Shown: positions 8,394 through 17,524, numbered from the stretch's first letter. The stretch: DNA of 64,000 bases from Pararhizobium_B sp963760965 (GCA_963760965.1 CAVXEW010000013.1:62001-126000), one strand, 5' to 3'. Program-made: numbers and translations. The notes: generated from the sequence alone by a model not told the origin.

Positions 8394-9430
8394 TCGGCGG
8401 CGGCAAGCGTCCGCTGTTCGGCGGCGATCATCTTGTCGAGCTGCCGCCGGAAGCGCAGCGGGCCGGCGTCGATCTTCAGGTCGAGATTGGGCGTGCGCAT
8501 GGCGTCCATGCCCTTCTGCACGGCATTGAGGACGACGCGGTCCTCCTCGAAGGCCGCGCGCACCGAGGCACCGAACTTGCGCGAGACCTCGGCGTCGTCC
8601 GGTGCGAAATTGCGCATCTGGAACCAGTAGTACTTCGTTTGCCTTTCGTTGACCGGCGTCATGAAGTTGTAGCTGTCCATCAGGAAGACGTCCTCATGAA
8701 ATGGCCGGTCGTCGCCGCCCGTACCGGCCGGCACGAAGATCGCCTTGATGATCGCGTGACAGGGGTAGCGCACCTCGTAGTGCTGCTTGCGGTCGCAGTT
8801 GCCGGAGAATTTCAGGAAGGGCGCGTAGAAAGGGGCCGGCTCGGAATCGAGCATCCAGCGCGAGACGGTCACACCGTCGGCGCCGACCACCGTCTGCAAC
8901 TCCGTTTCCTCGCAAGCGGCGCTGCCGAACGATGTCTGGTGAACCCAGGCGACATGCGAGGGATCGAGAAGGTTGTCGGTCATGTAGAGGTAGTTGCACT
9001 CCAGCATCATCGACTCGCCGCGATTGACGCCCCAGGCGGGGTCGCCCCAATGCTCGACCCTGAAGATTTCGGCCGGATCGGCGCGTTCGGCGTCACCCAT
9101 CCAGATCCACACCATGCCGTAGCGTTCCTCGACAGGATACGAGCGCACGCAGGCCACGTGGGGTATGCGCTCGGCACCGGGCACCCGCGTGCAGGTTCCG
9201 GTCGTGTCGAAGGTCAGGCCGTGATAGCCGCACTCGACCTGGTCGTCGCCCTTCAGCCGGCCCATCGACAGGGGCAGCTTCCGGTGCGGGCAGGCGTTCT
9301 CCAGGGCAGCGACCCTTCCGGCGGCCGTGCGGTAGAGAACGATGTCCTCGCCGAGAACGGTCACGGGCCTCAGGTCGCGCGTCACTTCGCTGTCCCAGGC
9401 GGCGACATACCAGGCGTTCTTCAGGAACAT
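8390..9430 (-). CDS. Rieske non-heme iron oxygenase, alpha subunit (VanA-like O/N-demethylase)
   Basis: A 346-residue oxygenase. The Rieske 2Fe-2S ligands are C47-P-H49 and C67-G-Y-H70. The mononuclear iron site lies in NYLYMTDNLLDPSHVAWVH (H159 and H164). Size and sequence style place it with vanillate O-demethylase and other single-component-alpha demethylating oxygenases rather than with large-subunit ring dioxygenases. It starts at 9430 and its stop overlaps the reductase start. It is divergent from the LysR-type regulator, its probable controller. Given the neighbouring demethylase-like flavoenzyme and hut genes, an N-methylated amino acid is a possible substrate; aromatic ethers are the alternative. 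Confidence 0.9.
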   Translation of the reverse strand: MFLKNAWYVAAWDSEVTRDLRPVTVLGEDIVLYRTAAGRVAALENACPHRKLPLSMGRLKGDDQVECGYHGLTFDTTGTCTRVPGAERIPHVACVRSYPVEERYGMVWIWMGDAERADPAEIFRVEHWGDPAWGVNRGESMMLECNYLYMTDNLLDPSHVAWVHQTSFGSAACEETELQTVVGADGVTVSRWMLDSEPAPFYAPFLKFSGNCDRKQHYEVRYPCHAIIKAIFVPAGTGGDDRPFHEDVFLMDSYNFMTPVNERQTKYYWFQMRNFAPDDAEVSRKFGASVRAAFEEDRVVLNAVQKGMDAMRTPNLDLKIDAGPLRFRRQLDKMIAAEQRTLAAAE

Positions 9431-9514
9431 TGCGGGAAACCCTTCTCTGGCAATGGTTTCCCGGAAGAATATCGCGGCTGACGCCCCGGGCAAAACGAAA
9501 CGATTTGCAATCTG

Positions 9515-9531
9515 TTTTAGAAAAACTAAAA
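9515..9531. promoter_or_regulatory. Inverted repeat, candidate LysR-type operator
   Basis: TTTTAG (9515-9520), five A, CTAAAA (9526-9531): a perfect dyad in the 132-bp region between the divergent Rieske and LysR-type genes. The local AT-richness against a GC-rich background also suits promoters. LysR-type sites usually follow T-N11-A, which TTTTAG-AAAAA-CTAAAA satisfies. Confidence 0.45.
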
Positions 9532-9562
9532 TCCTGGCGTTACGACCGGTCGGGGACAACCG

Positions 9563-10495
9563 ATGAGCAGATTGCCGCCACTGCGCGCTCTCCAGGCCTT
9601 CGAGGCGCTCGGCCGCCTCGGCAGCGTCACCCGTGCCGCAGGCGAGCTCGGTGTCACGCCGGGCGCGATCAGCCAGCAGATCCGCAAGGCGGAAGGGTTT
9701 TTCGGCCTGCGGCTCGTCGAGCGCATCGGCAACAGTGTCGAACTGACGATCCGGGGACGGGCCTATTTCGAACGGATCACCGACGGATTCCGGACTTTGC
9801 GGGAGGCGCAGGAGGTGTTGACCGCTGCCCGGCGCGACACCGCGATCGTCATAAGCTGCCTGCCGTCGATGGCGATCAAGTGGCTCGGCCCGCGCCTGCT
9901 CGATTGGCAGGCGGGCCGTCCCGGCGCCAACATCCGGCTGACCGGCGAGGAAGGGGAACCGCGGCTCGACGGCGACGATGTCGATTTCCGGATCTCGTAC
10001 GGCAGCGCCGCGCGCAGCTTCGAGCAGCATGTCGAGTTGTTCCGGGACTGGGTCGTACCGGTCGGCGCGCCGGCGCTCATCGCGTCCCGGGACGTGCGGA
10101 CCCCTGCTGATCTTCTGGCACTGCCGCTGCTTTCGATCGAATGGGGCGCCGGCCACCGCCCGCCGCCGGGCTGGCGCGCCTGGGCCGATGCGATCGGCGT
10201 GCCGTTCGATCGCGGCGGCGGCGAACTGGCGTTCTCGCTGTCGAGCGCGGCCATCGATGCTGCGATCAACGGCCGAGGCTGCGTGCTGGCACAGATGTCG
10301 ATGATCGCCGACGATCTTGCTGCCGGCCGGCTCGTGCTACCCTTCGATCATCGCCTGCCGTTGCCCGAGCCATACGTGCTCGGATGGAACCCTCGCGCGC
10401 TGCAGAAGCCGCTCGCCGCGGAACTGCGCACCTGGCTCGCTGCGCTCGCCAGGAGACAGGCGATCCTGTCCGCTCAGGCGCCGTCCGGAGCCTGA
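9563..10495 (+). CDS. LysR-family transcriptional regulator (GcvA-like)
   Basis: A 310-residue regulator. The N-terminal winged helix is clear (LRALQAFEALGRLGSVTRAA, then ELGVTPGAISQQIRKAE), followed by a substrate-binding domain of normal length. The opening LPPLRALQAFEA is typical of the GcvA subgroup. It is transcribed away from the Rieske oxygenase genes and probably controls them. Its 3' end overlaps the convergent hutD gene by 22 bases. Confidence 0.92.
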   Translation: MSRLPPLRALQAFEALGRLGSVTRAAGELGVTPGAISQQIRKAEGFFGLRLVERIGNSVELTIRGRAYFERITDGFRTLREAQEVLTAARRDTAIVISCLPSMAIKWLGPRLLDWQAGRPGANIRLTGEEGEPRLDGDDVDFRISYGSAARSFEQHVELFRDWVVPVGAPALIASRDVRTPADLLALPLLSIEWGAGHRPPPGWRAWADAIGVPFDRGGGELAFSLSSAAIDAAINGRGCVLAQMSMIADDLAAGRLVLPFDHRLPLPEPYVLGWNPRALQKPLAAELRTWLAALARRQAILSAQAPSGA

Positions 10496-11097
10496 ATCCC
10501 GATCAGGAACACGCGTGCTCCGGTGTCGCCGTCGAGCCGGAGAGGGCCCGATGCCTTTTCAAGGAGAGCGCAGTCGAGCGCATTCAGGTCGGCTGTCCCG
10601 CCCGGGCACTCGACACGGCAGGCGCCGCCATGCGCGAGCACCAGCATCGTCCGGGCGATGCATTCGAGTGCCGTGGTTCCCTCCGGCCTGAGGGCGCGCA
10701 CCGCATGTCGAGACCGGCCGCGCCTGCTCATGACGTTGAGGTCGAGGATCGGACCGCCGACCAGCATGCCTTCCGTCTCGACGTCGCCGGGAAAGACGAA
10801 GGGCCCGCTCTCGGTCGTGATGCGGACGGCGCCGCGACCTGCAATGGCGAGGTCGATGCCGTCGCCTTCAAGGAGGCAGAGCGTGCGGTCGATGCCCTCG
10901 AAGCGTGAAAACGGGCCGGCGGTCGCCACGCGCGCCATGCTGACCCGCCAGTCGAAATCGTCGAGGCCGGCGCCGGCGGGGAAGACGGCCACCTCGGTCG
11001 TCTCGCCCCGGCCGTTCTTCCACGGCATCCGCCGGTATCCGGCAGCATCGAGGACGCGCAGGTCGCCGCCGCCCTGCGCCCCTTCCGAAGGCATCAT
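10474..11097 (-). CDS. hutD: HutD/Ves family protein
   Basis: A 207-residue HutD of family length with the opening LDAAGYRRMPWKNGRGETTE, the family hallmark, and a bicupin-like body. HutD has no firmly established catalytic role; work in Pseudomonas proposed that it limits or tunes hut expression. The first of two adjacent ATG codons at 11097 overlaps the hutU stop, making it the last gene of the hutIHGUD operon. The end overlaps the convergent LysR-type gene. Confidence 0.9.
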   Translation of the reverse strand: MMPSEGAQGGGDLRVLDAAGYRRMPWKNGRGETTEVAVFPAGAGLDDFDWRVSMARVATAGPFSRFEGIDRTLCLLEGDGIDLAIAGRGAVRITTESGPFVFPGDVETEGMLVGGPILDLNVMSRRGRSRHAVRALRPEGTTALECIARTMLVLAHGGACRVECPGGTADLNALDCALLEKASGPLRLDGDTGARVFLIGIQAPDGA

Positions 11098-12770
11098 CCG
11101 AGAATGCCGGGCAGGTTCAACCCGTGCTCGCGCGCACATTCGATGGCGATCTCGTAGCCGGCGTCGGCGTGGCGCATGACGCCCGTCGCCGGATCGTTCC
11201 ACAGCACCCGCTCGATGCGCCGAGCGGCGTCGTCGGTGCCGTCGCAGCAGATCACCATGCCGGAATGCTGCGAGAAGCCCATGCCGACGCCGCCCCCGTG
11301 GTGCAGCGACACCCAGGTGGCACCCGATGCGGTGTTGAGCAGGGCATTGAGCAGCGGCCAGTCGGAGACTGCGTCCGAGCCATCCTTCATTGCCTCGGTC
11401 TCGCGGTTCGGGCTCGCCACCGAGCCGGAGTCGAGGTGGTCGCGGCCGATGACCACCGGCGCCTTCAGTTCGCCCTTCGCCACCATCTCGTTGAAGGCGA
11501 GGCCGAGGCGGTGCCGGTCGCCGAGCCCGACCCAGCAGATGCGCGCCGGCAGGCCCTGAAAGCGGATGCGCTCCTTCGCCATGTCCAGCCAGTTGTGGAG
11601 GTGGCGATTTTCGGGCAGCAGTTCCTTGACCTTCTCGTCGGTGCGGAAGATGTCTTCCGGGTCGCCCGACAGGGCAACCCAGCGGAAGGGACCGACGCCA
11701 CGGCAAAACAGCGGCCGGATATAGGCGGGCACGAAACCGGGAAAGTCGAATGCGTTGTCGACGCCTTCCTCCTTCGCCATCTGGCGGATGTTGTTGCCGT
11801 AGTCGACGGTCGGAATGCCCTGGCTGTGGAAATCGAGCATGGCGCGCACGTGACCGGCCATCGAGGTGCGCGCCGCCCTGGCGACGGCCTTCGGGTCGCG
11901 TTCGCGCCTTTCCTCCCATTCGGCAACCGTCCAGCCCTTCGGCAGGTAGCCGTTCACCGGGTCGTGGGCCGACGTCTGGTCGGTCACGGCATCGGGCCTG
12001 ACGCCGCGGCGCACGAGTTCGGGGAAGATGTCGGCGGCGTTGCCGAGCAGCGCGACCGAAACGGCCTTCTTCTCCTCAGTCGCCTTTCCGACAATCGAGA
12101 GCGCCTCGTCCAGGTCCTTCGCCTGGACATCGACATAGCCCGTCTTCAGGCGCATTTCGATACGGCTCGGCTGGCATTCCACGGCAAGGCACGAGGCGCC
12201 GGCCATGGTCGCGGCGAGCGGCTGGGCCCCGCCCATGCCGCCGAGGCCGGCGGTCAGGATCCAGCGGCCGGAAAGGTCGCCGCCGTAGTGTTGCCGGCCG
12301 AGTTCGACGAAGGTCTCGTAGGTGCCCTGAACGATGCCCTGGCTGCCGATGTAGATCCATGACCCGGCGGTCATCTGGCCGTACATCATAAGGCCCTTGC
12401 GGTCGAGTTCGCTGAAATGGTCCCAGTTCGCCCAGTGCGGAACGAGGTTGGAGTTGGCGATCAGCACGCGCGGCGCATCCGGATGGGTGCGGAAGACGCC
12501 GACCGGCTTGCCCGACTGGACTAGGAGCGTCTCGTCCGTTTCGAGCGCCTTGAGCGCAGCGACGATGCGATCGAAGCTTTCCCAGTTCCGCGCCGCCCGG
12601 CCGATTCCGCCGTAGACGACGAGTTCGCCCGGGCGCTCGGCGACCTCCGGATCGAGGTTGTTCATCAGCATGCGCATCGGCGCTTCGGTCAGCCAGCTCC
12701 TCGCGGTGATCTCGCCGCCGCGGTCTGCGCGGATATGGCGGGTGTTGTCGATGCGGTTCGCGTCGGTCAT
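11094..12770 (-). CDS. hutU: Urocanate hydratase
   Basis: A 558-residue urocanase, the exact family length. It hydrates urocanate to 4-imidazolone-5-propanoate using tightly bound NAD+. Signatures: NSNLVPHWANWDHFSELDRK, the NAD-binding TAGLGGMGGAQPLA, VDYGNNIRQ and FCRGVGPFRWVALSGDPEDI. The start at 12770 is chosen because it overlaps the hutG stop by four bases and begins MTDANRIDNTRHIRA; a longer reading would run into hutG. Cytoplasmic, second step of histidine degradation. Confidence 0.97.
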   Translation of the reverse strand: MTDANRIDNTRHIRADRGGEITARSWLTEAPMRMLMNNLDPEVAERPGELVVYGGIGRAARNWESFDRIVAALKALETDETLLVQSGKPVGVFRTHPDAPRVLIANSNLVPHWANWDHFSELDRKGLMMYGQMTAGSWIYIGSQGIVQGTYETFVELGRQHYGGDLSGRWILTAGLGGMGGAQPLAATMAGASCLAVECQPSRIEMRLKTGYVDVQAKDLDEALSIVGKATEEKKAVSVALLGNAADIFPELVRRGVRPDAVTDQTSAHDPVNGYLPKGWTVAEWEERRERDPKAVARAARTSMAGHVRAMLDFHSQGIPTVDYGNNIRQMAKEEGVDNAFDFPGFVPAYIRPLFCRGVGPFRWVALSGDPEDIFRTDEKVKELLPENRHLHNWLDMAKERIRFQGLPARICWVGLGDRHRLGLAFNEMVAKGELKAPVVIGRDHLDSGSVASPNRETEAMKDGSDAVSDWPLLNALLNTASGATWVSLHHGGGVGMGFSQHSGMVICCDGTDDAARRIERVLWNDPATGVMRHADAGYEIAIECAREHGLNLPGILG

Positions 12771-13630
12771 CGGGAAGCCTCCGGCGTGGGCGTGGAATCG
12801 GGCGATCCGTTGCGGTCGGAAACCCATTGGAGCGCGGTTTCGAGAATCGTCCCGAGGATGGCGCGAAGGTCTGCGGCAAACTCGGGATCGTAAGGTGCTG
12901 GCCATTCTCCTTCGTGCACGGGGCCGGGCGGCTCGCGCATGTAGCCGCGGCAGGCAAGCTCCATCTGCAGCGCGTGGACGCCGGCGGCGGGGTTGCCGTG
13001 GTTGCGGGTGATCCAGCCGCCGGTGAAGCGGCCGTTTGCGACATGGGTGAGGCCGCTCGCGGCCATGAGCGCCACGACCGCTCCTTCCAGCGCCGGATCG
13101 GTGCTCGCGCCCTTGTTGGTGCCGAGATTGAAGACGGGAAGCTCTCCCTCGAAGAGCCGTGGAATGACGGACCGGATCGAATGGCAGTCATAGAGCACGA
13201 TCTCGCCGTGCATGGTCTTCAGGCGCTCGATCTCGGCGGCGAGAGCGGCGTGGTAGGGATCGAACCAGGCAGCACGGCGCCGTTGGATCTCTTCTTCTCC
13301 CGGCTCGCGGCCATTCCTGTAGAGGGGTTCTCCGTCGAAGGTGGTGAGGGGGCAGAGTCCCGTCGTCGCCTGGCCGGGATAGAGCGAGGCGCCGGAGGGA
13401 TCGCGATTGACGTCGACCACCGTGCGCGAGACCGCCGTGCGCACCACCGTCGCATCAAGGTCGCCGGCGAAATCGTAAAGCTTCTCGATCCACCAGTCGG
13501 CATCCTTGCGCGCCAGCCACGGGGAGACGACGTCGGCTTCGATATCGGCGAGATCGAGCCCGGTGTGCGGGATGCTGACGACAAGCGGGGCACTTCCGCG
13601 CCTGATTTCCAGCCAGTCGGTATCGCTCAT
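12767..13630 (-). CDS. hutG: N-formylglutamate deformylase
   Basis: A 287-residue N-formylglutamate amidohydrolase that splits formylglutamate into glutamate and formate, the last step of the HutF/HutG route. The family's zinc-site motifs are present: LVVSIPHTGLDL near the N-terminus, VDVNRDPSGASLYPGQATTG, YDCHSIRSVIP and the C-terminal ITRNHGNPAAGVHALQMELA. Starts and stops overlap hutH and hutU by four bases. It is the deformylase type, not the arginase-like formimidoylglutamase that shares the symbol hutG in other bacteria, which agrees with the presence of hutF. Confidence 0.94.
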   Translation of the reverse strand: MSDTDWLEIRRGSAPLVVSIPHTGLDLADIEADVVSPWLARKDADWWIEKLYDFAGDLDATVVRTAVSRTVVDVNRDPSGASLYPGQATTGLCPLTTFDGEPLYRNGREPGEEEIQRRRAAWFDPYHAALAAEIERLKTMHGEIVLYDCHSIRSVIPRLFEGELPVFNLGTNKGASTDPALEGAVVALMAASGLTHVANGRFTGGWITRNHGNPAAGVHALQMELACRGYMREPPGPVHEGEWPAPYDPEFAADLRAILGTILETALQWVSDRNGSPDSTPTPEASR

Positions 13631-15171
13631 CGGATTTCTCCTGCAATTGCGGGCAGGGCGACCGCACCGGCCGCCGCAACGATGGAGCCGTCGCGCACCA
13701 TTGCGAGGGCGGCTGCGATGTCCGGATGGAAGTGGCGATCGTCGGAGAGATGCGGCACGACGGCGCGGATCCTGGCGCGGACGGTCTCGAGCGCGGCGCT
13801 CGAGGTCAGGGGAGCATGGAAGTCGCAGCCCTGTGCGGCGGCAAGCAGCTCGATCGCCACGACGGACAGCGCGTTCCCGACCATGGGCACCAGCCGGCAT
13901 GCGCCGTGGGCGGCCATCGAGACATGGTCTTCCTGGTTCGCCGAGGTCGGGATCGAATCGACGCTGGCCGGGTAGGCCCGCTGCTTGTTCTCCGAGACGA
14001 GGGCGGCGGCCGTCACCTGCGGGATCATGAAGCCCGAATTGAGCCCGGGCTTCGGCGTGAGAAAGGCCGGCATGCCGGAGAGCGCCGGATCGACGAGCAT
14101 TGCGACCCGCCGCTCGGCGAGCGAGCCGATCTCGCAGACGGCGATCGCGATCATGTCGGCGGCGAAGGCGACGGGCTCGGCGTGGAAGTTGCCGCCCGAC
14201 AATGCCACGTCGTCGCCGGCAAAGATCAGTGGATTGTCGGAAACGCCGTTGGCTTCGGTTTCCAGCAGCGACGCGGCCTGGCGCAGCATGTCGAGACAGG
14301 CACCCATCACCTGCGGCTGGCAGCGCAGGCAATAGGGGTCCTGGACACGTTCGTCGCCCATCAGATGGGACGCGCGGATCGCACTGCCGGCCATCAGGTC
14401 ACGCAGCGCGGCGGCCGTCTCGATCTGTCCGCGGTGGCGGCGCAGCGCATGTATGCGGGCATCGAAGGGCGCATCCGAGCCGCGCGCCGCGTCGGTCGAC
14501 AGGGCGCCGGTCACCAGCGCGGAACAAAAGAGGTTCTCGGCCTCGAAGAGCCCGGCAAGGGCATTGGCCGTGGAAAACTGGGTGCCGTTGAGCAGCGCGA
14601 GGCCTTCCTTGGCTCCGAGGACGACCGGCTCGAGGCCGGAGTCGCGCAGGCCCTCCGCGGCCTGCTTGCACACGCCGTCGTGGAGGACCTCGCCGACGCC
14701 GATCATCGTCGCCGTCAGGTGGGCCAGGGGTGCGAGATCGCCGGAAGCTCCTACGGAGCCCTGGGAGGGCACGACCGGAATGACGTCGCGCACCAGCATC
14801 GCCTGCAGGAGATCGAGTGTTTCCGGCCGGATGCCGGAAGCCCCCTGGGCGAGGCTCGCCAGCTTCAGGGCCATCATGAGCCGCGTCACCGGCTGCGGCG
14901 TCGGCTCGCCCACGCCGGCGGCGTGCGACAGCACGATGTTGCGCTGGAGGGTCTCCAGGTCCGCCGCATCGATCCGCACGCCGGCGAGCTTGCCGAAGCC
15001 CGTGTTGATGCCATAGACGGGTTCGCCGCGCGCGACGATGCGGGAGACCGCGGCGGCGCTCGCTTCGACCGCCGGGCGGCAGGCCGGATCGAGGGTCGGC
15101 GTCGCGCCGCGATAGATGGCCTTCCAGTCGGCGAGCGGCGTCGAGCCGGGCCTGATCGTCAGCTTGCTCAC
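13627..15171 (-). CDS. hutH: Histidine ammonia-lyase
   Basis: A 514-residue histidase that removes ammonia from L-histidine to give urocanate. The self-made MIO cofactor forms from A142-S143-G144 in SQGSVGASGDLAPLAH; the partner tyrosine region VYGINTGFGKL is at residues 52-62. Other conserved blocks include DPYCLRCQPQVMG and TSANQEDHVSM. The start is a GTG at 15171 overlapping the hutI stop (GTGA), supported by the family N-terminus. First enzyme of the pathway. Confidence 0.97.
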   Translation of the reverse strand: MSKLTIRPGSTPLADWKAIYRGATPTLDPACRPAVEASAAAVSRIVARGEPVYGINTGFGKLAGVRIDAADLETLQRNIVLSHAAGVGEPTPQPVTRLMMALKLASLAQGASGIRPETLDLLQAMLVRDVIPVVPSQGSVGASGDLAPLAHLTATMIGVGEVLHDGVCKQAAEGLRDSGLEPVVLGAKEGLALLNGTQFSTANALAGLFEAENLFCSALVTGALSTDAARGSDAPFDARIHALRRHRGQIETAAALRDLMAGSAIRASHLMGDERVQDPYCLRCQPQVMGACLDMLRQAASLLETEANGVSDNPLIFAGDDVALSGGNFHAEPVAFAADMIAIAVCEIGSLAERRVAMLVDPALSGMPAFLTPKPGLNSGFMIPQVTAAALVSENKQRAYPASVDSIPTSANQEDHVSMAAHGACRLVPMVGNALSVVAIELLAAAQGCDFHAPLTSSAALETVRARIRAVVPHLSDDRHFHPDIAAALAMVRDGSIVAAAGAVALPAIAGEIR

Positions 15172-16403
15172 TGTCCCCTCCAGATGCGCTTGTGAAGCGG
15201 ATTGAAGCCGATGCGGTAGACGAGTTCGGCCGGCTCCTCGACGTCCCAGACGGCGATGTCGGCCCATTTGCCGGCTTCGAGGGTCCCGGTCTCGCCGAGA
15301 AGCCCCAGTGCCCGGGCGGCCTCGCGCGTCACCCCGGAGAGGCACTCCTCGACGGTCAGTCCGAAGAACGTGGCGGCCATGTTCATGGTCAGCAGCAACG
15401 AGGTCAGCGGGGAGGTGCCGGGATTGCAGTCGGTGGCAATCGCCATGTGCACCTTGTGCCGGCGGAACAGGTCGACGGGCGGCCTTTTCGTCTCGCGGAT
15501 GAAATAGAAGGCGCCCGGCAGAAGGACCGCGACCGTGGCCGATCTTGCCATCGCCTCGGCGCCGGCCTCGTCGGTGTATTCGAGATGGTCCGCGGAAAGC
15601 GCGCCGTGTCGCGCGGCGAGCTCGGCTCCGTGCAGGTTGGAAAGCTGGTCGGCATGGAGCTTGACGGGCAGGCCGTGACGTTCGGCGGCCCGGAACACCG
15701 TCTCGATCTCTTCGGGCGAGAAGGCGATGCCCTCGCAGAAGCCGTCGACGGCGTCGGCAAGCCGCTCCTCGGCGATCCTCGGCAGCATTTCCCCGGCGAC
15801 CGCCCTGACGAACTCGGCCTTGCGACCGGCATATTCCGGCGGCAGGGCATGGGCTCCGAGGAAGCTCGTCCTGACGCCGACGGGGCGTTCCTCGCCGAGA
15901 CGCCGCGCAGCCCGGAGGGCCTTGCGCTCGTTGTCGAGGTCGAGGCCGTAGCCGGACTTGACCTCGACCGTGGTCGCGCCCTCGGCGATGAGCGCGTCGA
16001 GGCGCGGCAGCGACTGGCCCACAAGGGCGTCCTCGCTCGCCTCGCGGAACGCCCGGACCGAGGAGACGATGCCGCCTCCGGCGCGTGCGATCTCCTCGTA
16101 GCTGGCGCCGGCCAGACGCTGCTCGAACTCGCGCGCCCGGCTTCCCGCGTAGACGAGGTGGGTGTGGCAGTCGATCAGGCCGGGCGTCACCAGCCTGCCC
16201 CCGCAATCCACCACATCGGCACCCCGCGACAGGGCTTCGGGAAGGCCGGACCGTGCACCGGCATAGGCGATGCGGCCACCGCGAATGGCGAGCGCGCCAC
16301 CTTCGATCAGCCCGATCCCGCCAGCGGCCTGGGAGAACGTCGCCAGCCGGGCGTTGGTCAGCAGCGTGTCGCGATCGGCATTACTGGCATCAGCGGCTAC
16401 CAT
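15168..16403 (-). CDS. hutI: Imidazolonepropionase
   Basis: A 411-residue amidohydrolase that opens imidazolonepropionate to N-formimidoyl-L-glutamate. Metal motif GLIDCHTHLVYAGSR, then KSGYGLD, HADQLSN and ATDCNPGTSP are all as expected. GGAGGTGCG six bases before the ATG is a strong ribosome site. It is the first gene of the minus-strand hut operon, whose promoter region (16404-16681) is shared with the ABC importer genes. Confidence 0.97.
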   Translation of the reverse strand: MVAADASNADRDTLLTNARLATFSQAAGGIGLIEGGALAIRGGRIAYAGARSGLPEALSRGADVVDCGGRLVTPGLIDCHTHLVYAGSRAREFEQRLAGASYEEIARAGGGIVSSVRAFREASEDALVGQSLPRLDALIAEGATTVEVKSGYGLDLDNERKALRAARRLGEERPVGVRTSFLGAHALPPEYAGRKAEFVRAVAGEMLPRIAEERLADAVDGFCEGIAFSPEEIETVFRAAERHGLPVKLHADQLSNLHGAELAARHGALSADHLEYTDEAGAEAMARSATVAVLLPGAFYFIRETKRPPVDLFRRHKVHMAIATDCNPGTSPLTSLLLTMNMAATFFGLTVEECLSGVTREAARALGLLGETGTLEAGKWADIAVWDVEEPAELVYRIGFNPLHKRIWRGQ

Positions 16404-16430
16404 GATATCGCACCTCCTACTCAGCTATAA

Positions 16431-16442
16431 ATGTATATACAT
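16431..16442. promoter_or_regulatory. HutC-type (GntR/HutC subfamily) operator
   Basis: ATGTATATACAT is a perfect 12-bp palindrome whose core GTATATAC (16433-16440) fits the HutC-subfamily consensus GTNTANAC. It lies 28 bases before the hutI start in the divergent region between hutIHGUD and the importer-hutC-hutF genes, where the HutC repressor would control the minus-strand operon. A degenerate second copy, GTATAGTC at 16592-16599 with one mismatch to the consensus, lies nearer the importer gene. Confidence 0.65.
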
Positions 16443-16681
16443 AATACATCGGGACGCAACCGGGCCCTTGAAGATTCTTCCTCACTCCTGGCTTCGGTGC
16501 CGGTCGTGCGAGCCGGAGCAGGAGAGAGCGGCGACCGCGGGGGCGCGCGCACTTTGCGTTTGACTTGCGCGCCGACATCATGATTGAATATGTATAGTCA
16601 TAAAGACAGCAGCTAACTGCGGATCGTGACTGACAGCATCGAGATGAAGTTGTGTTGGCTATTCCGGAAGGGGAAAGCGAA

Positions 16682-17509
16682 ATGAACAAGAGAATCTTCC
16701 TGAAATCCGTGGTCGGAGCGGCGCTCGTGCTGGCGACGTGCGGTGCCTCGCATGCCGCCGACGTACTGGCCGCCGTCAAGAAGGCCGGCGTCCTGAAGGT
16801 CGGCACCGAAACGGCGTTCGCGCCTTTCGATTTCATCGACAACGGCAAGCATGTCGGCCTCAACGTCGACCTTTTCGCCGAGATCGGCAAGGAACTCGGC
16901 GTGAAGATCCAGTGGGTGGCGCTGCCCTGGGAAGGCGTGCTGCCGGGTCTCGAAGCCGGCAAGTTCGACATTGTCGCCGGGCCGGCGACCATCACCAAGG
17001 CCCGCATGGAGCGCTATCGGTTCACGCCGCCGATCGCCGACGCGACCGACGCGCTGCTCAAGGGCGCGGGCGACAAGACGATCATGAAGCCGGCCGACAT
17101 CGCCGGCAAGACCGTCGGCGCCGGCACGGCCTCGGCACAGCTGAGCCAGTTGCAGGACTACGCCAAGACGCTGCCGCAGAAGGTGACGATCCGCGAATAC
17201 CCGGGCAACAACGAGGCATATGCGGACCTGGCGGCGGGCCGCATCGTCGCGGTCGCCAATTCGTTGCCGAACATCGCCTTCGTGGCGAGCAAGCGGCCGG
17301 ACACCTTCGCCGTCGTGCAGCCGCCGTTCGGTCCCAAGACCTATTTCGGCTATGTCGGGCGCAAGGACGCCGACCACAAGAACCTGATGGACGCCATCCA
17401 GAAGGCGATCCTCAAGATCAAGGCGGACGGTCGCCTCGGCAAGCTTCAGAAGAAGTGGTTCGGCACCACCTTCGATACGCCCGACGCGGTCACCAAGCCG
17501 AACGTCTGA
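16682..17509 (+). CDS. Amino-acid ABC transporter, periplasmic binding protein (probably histidine or urocanate)
   Basis: A 275-residue solute-binding protein of the polar amino-acid family (SBP_bac_3). Signal peptide at residues 1-25 (MNKRIFLKSVVGAALVLATC, cleaved after SHA), then the typical VLKVGTETAFAPFDFID and ALPWEGVLPGLEAGKFDIV. The start at 16682 follows GGAAGGGGAAAG; an in-frame ATG at 16652 would disturb the signal peptide. Its place inside the hut island suggests a histidine-related ligand. A strong hairpin follows the stop, commonly used to keep binding-protein mRNA more abundant than permease mRNA. Confidence 0.92.
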   Translation: MNKRIFLKSVVGAALVLATCGASHAADVLAAVKKAGVLKVGTETAFAPFDFIDNGKHVGLNVDLFAEIGKELGVKIQWVALPWEGVLPGLEAGKFDIVAGPATITKARMERYRFTPPIADATDALLKGAGDKTIMKPADIAGKTVGAGTASAQLSQLQDYAKTLPQKVTIREYPGNNEAYADLAAGRIVAVANSLPNIAFVASKRPDTFAVVQPPFGPKTYFGYVGRKDADHKNLMDAIQKAILKIKADGRLGKLQKKWFGTTFDTPDAVTKPNV

Positions 17510-17524
17510 CGCTCGGCGCTCGCC

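Noticed and set aside
8390..9430. Naming the Rieske gene vanA
   Set aside because: Sequence resembles VanA-type demethylases, but the reductase organisation and the hut context leave the substrate open.
7443..9481. Plus-strand frames opposite the reductase and Rieske genes
   Set aside because: Antisense shadows; no conserved motif and in conflict with two well-defined enzymes.
13726..16430. Two long plus-strand frames opposite hutH and hutI
   Set aside because: Composition is that of a GC-rich shadow; hutH and hutI on the other strand have complete family motifs.
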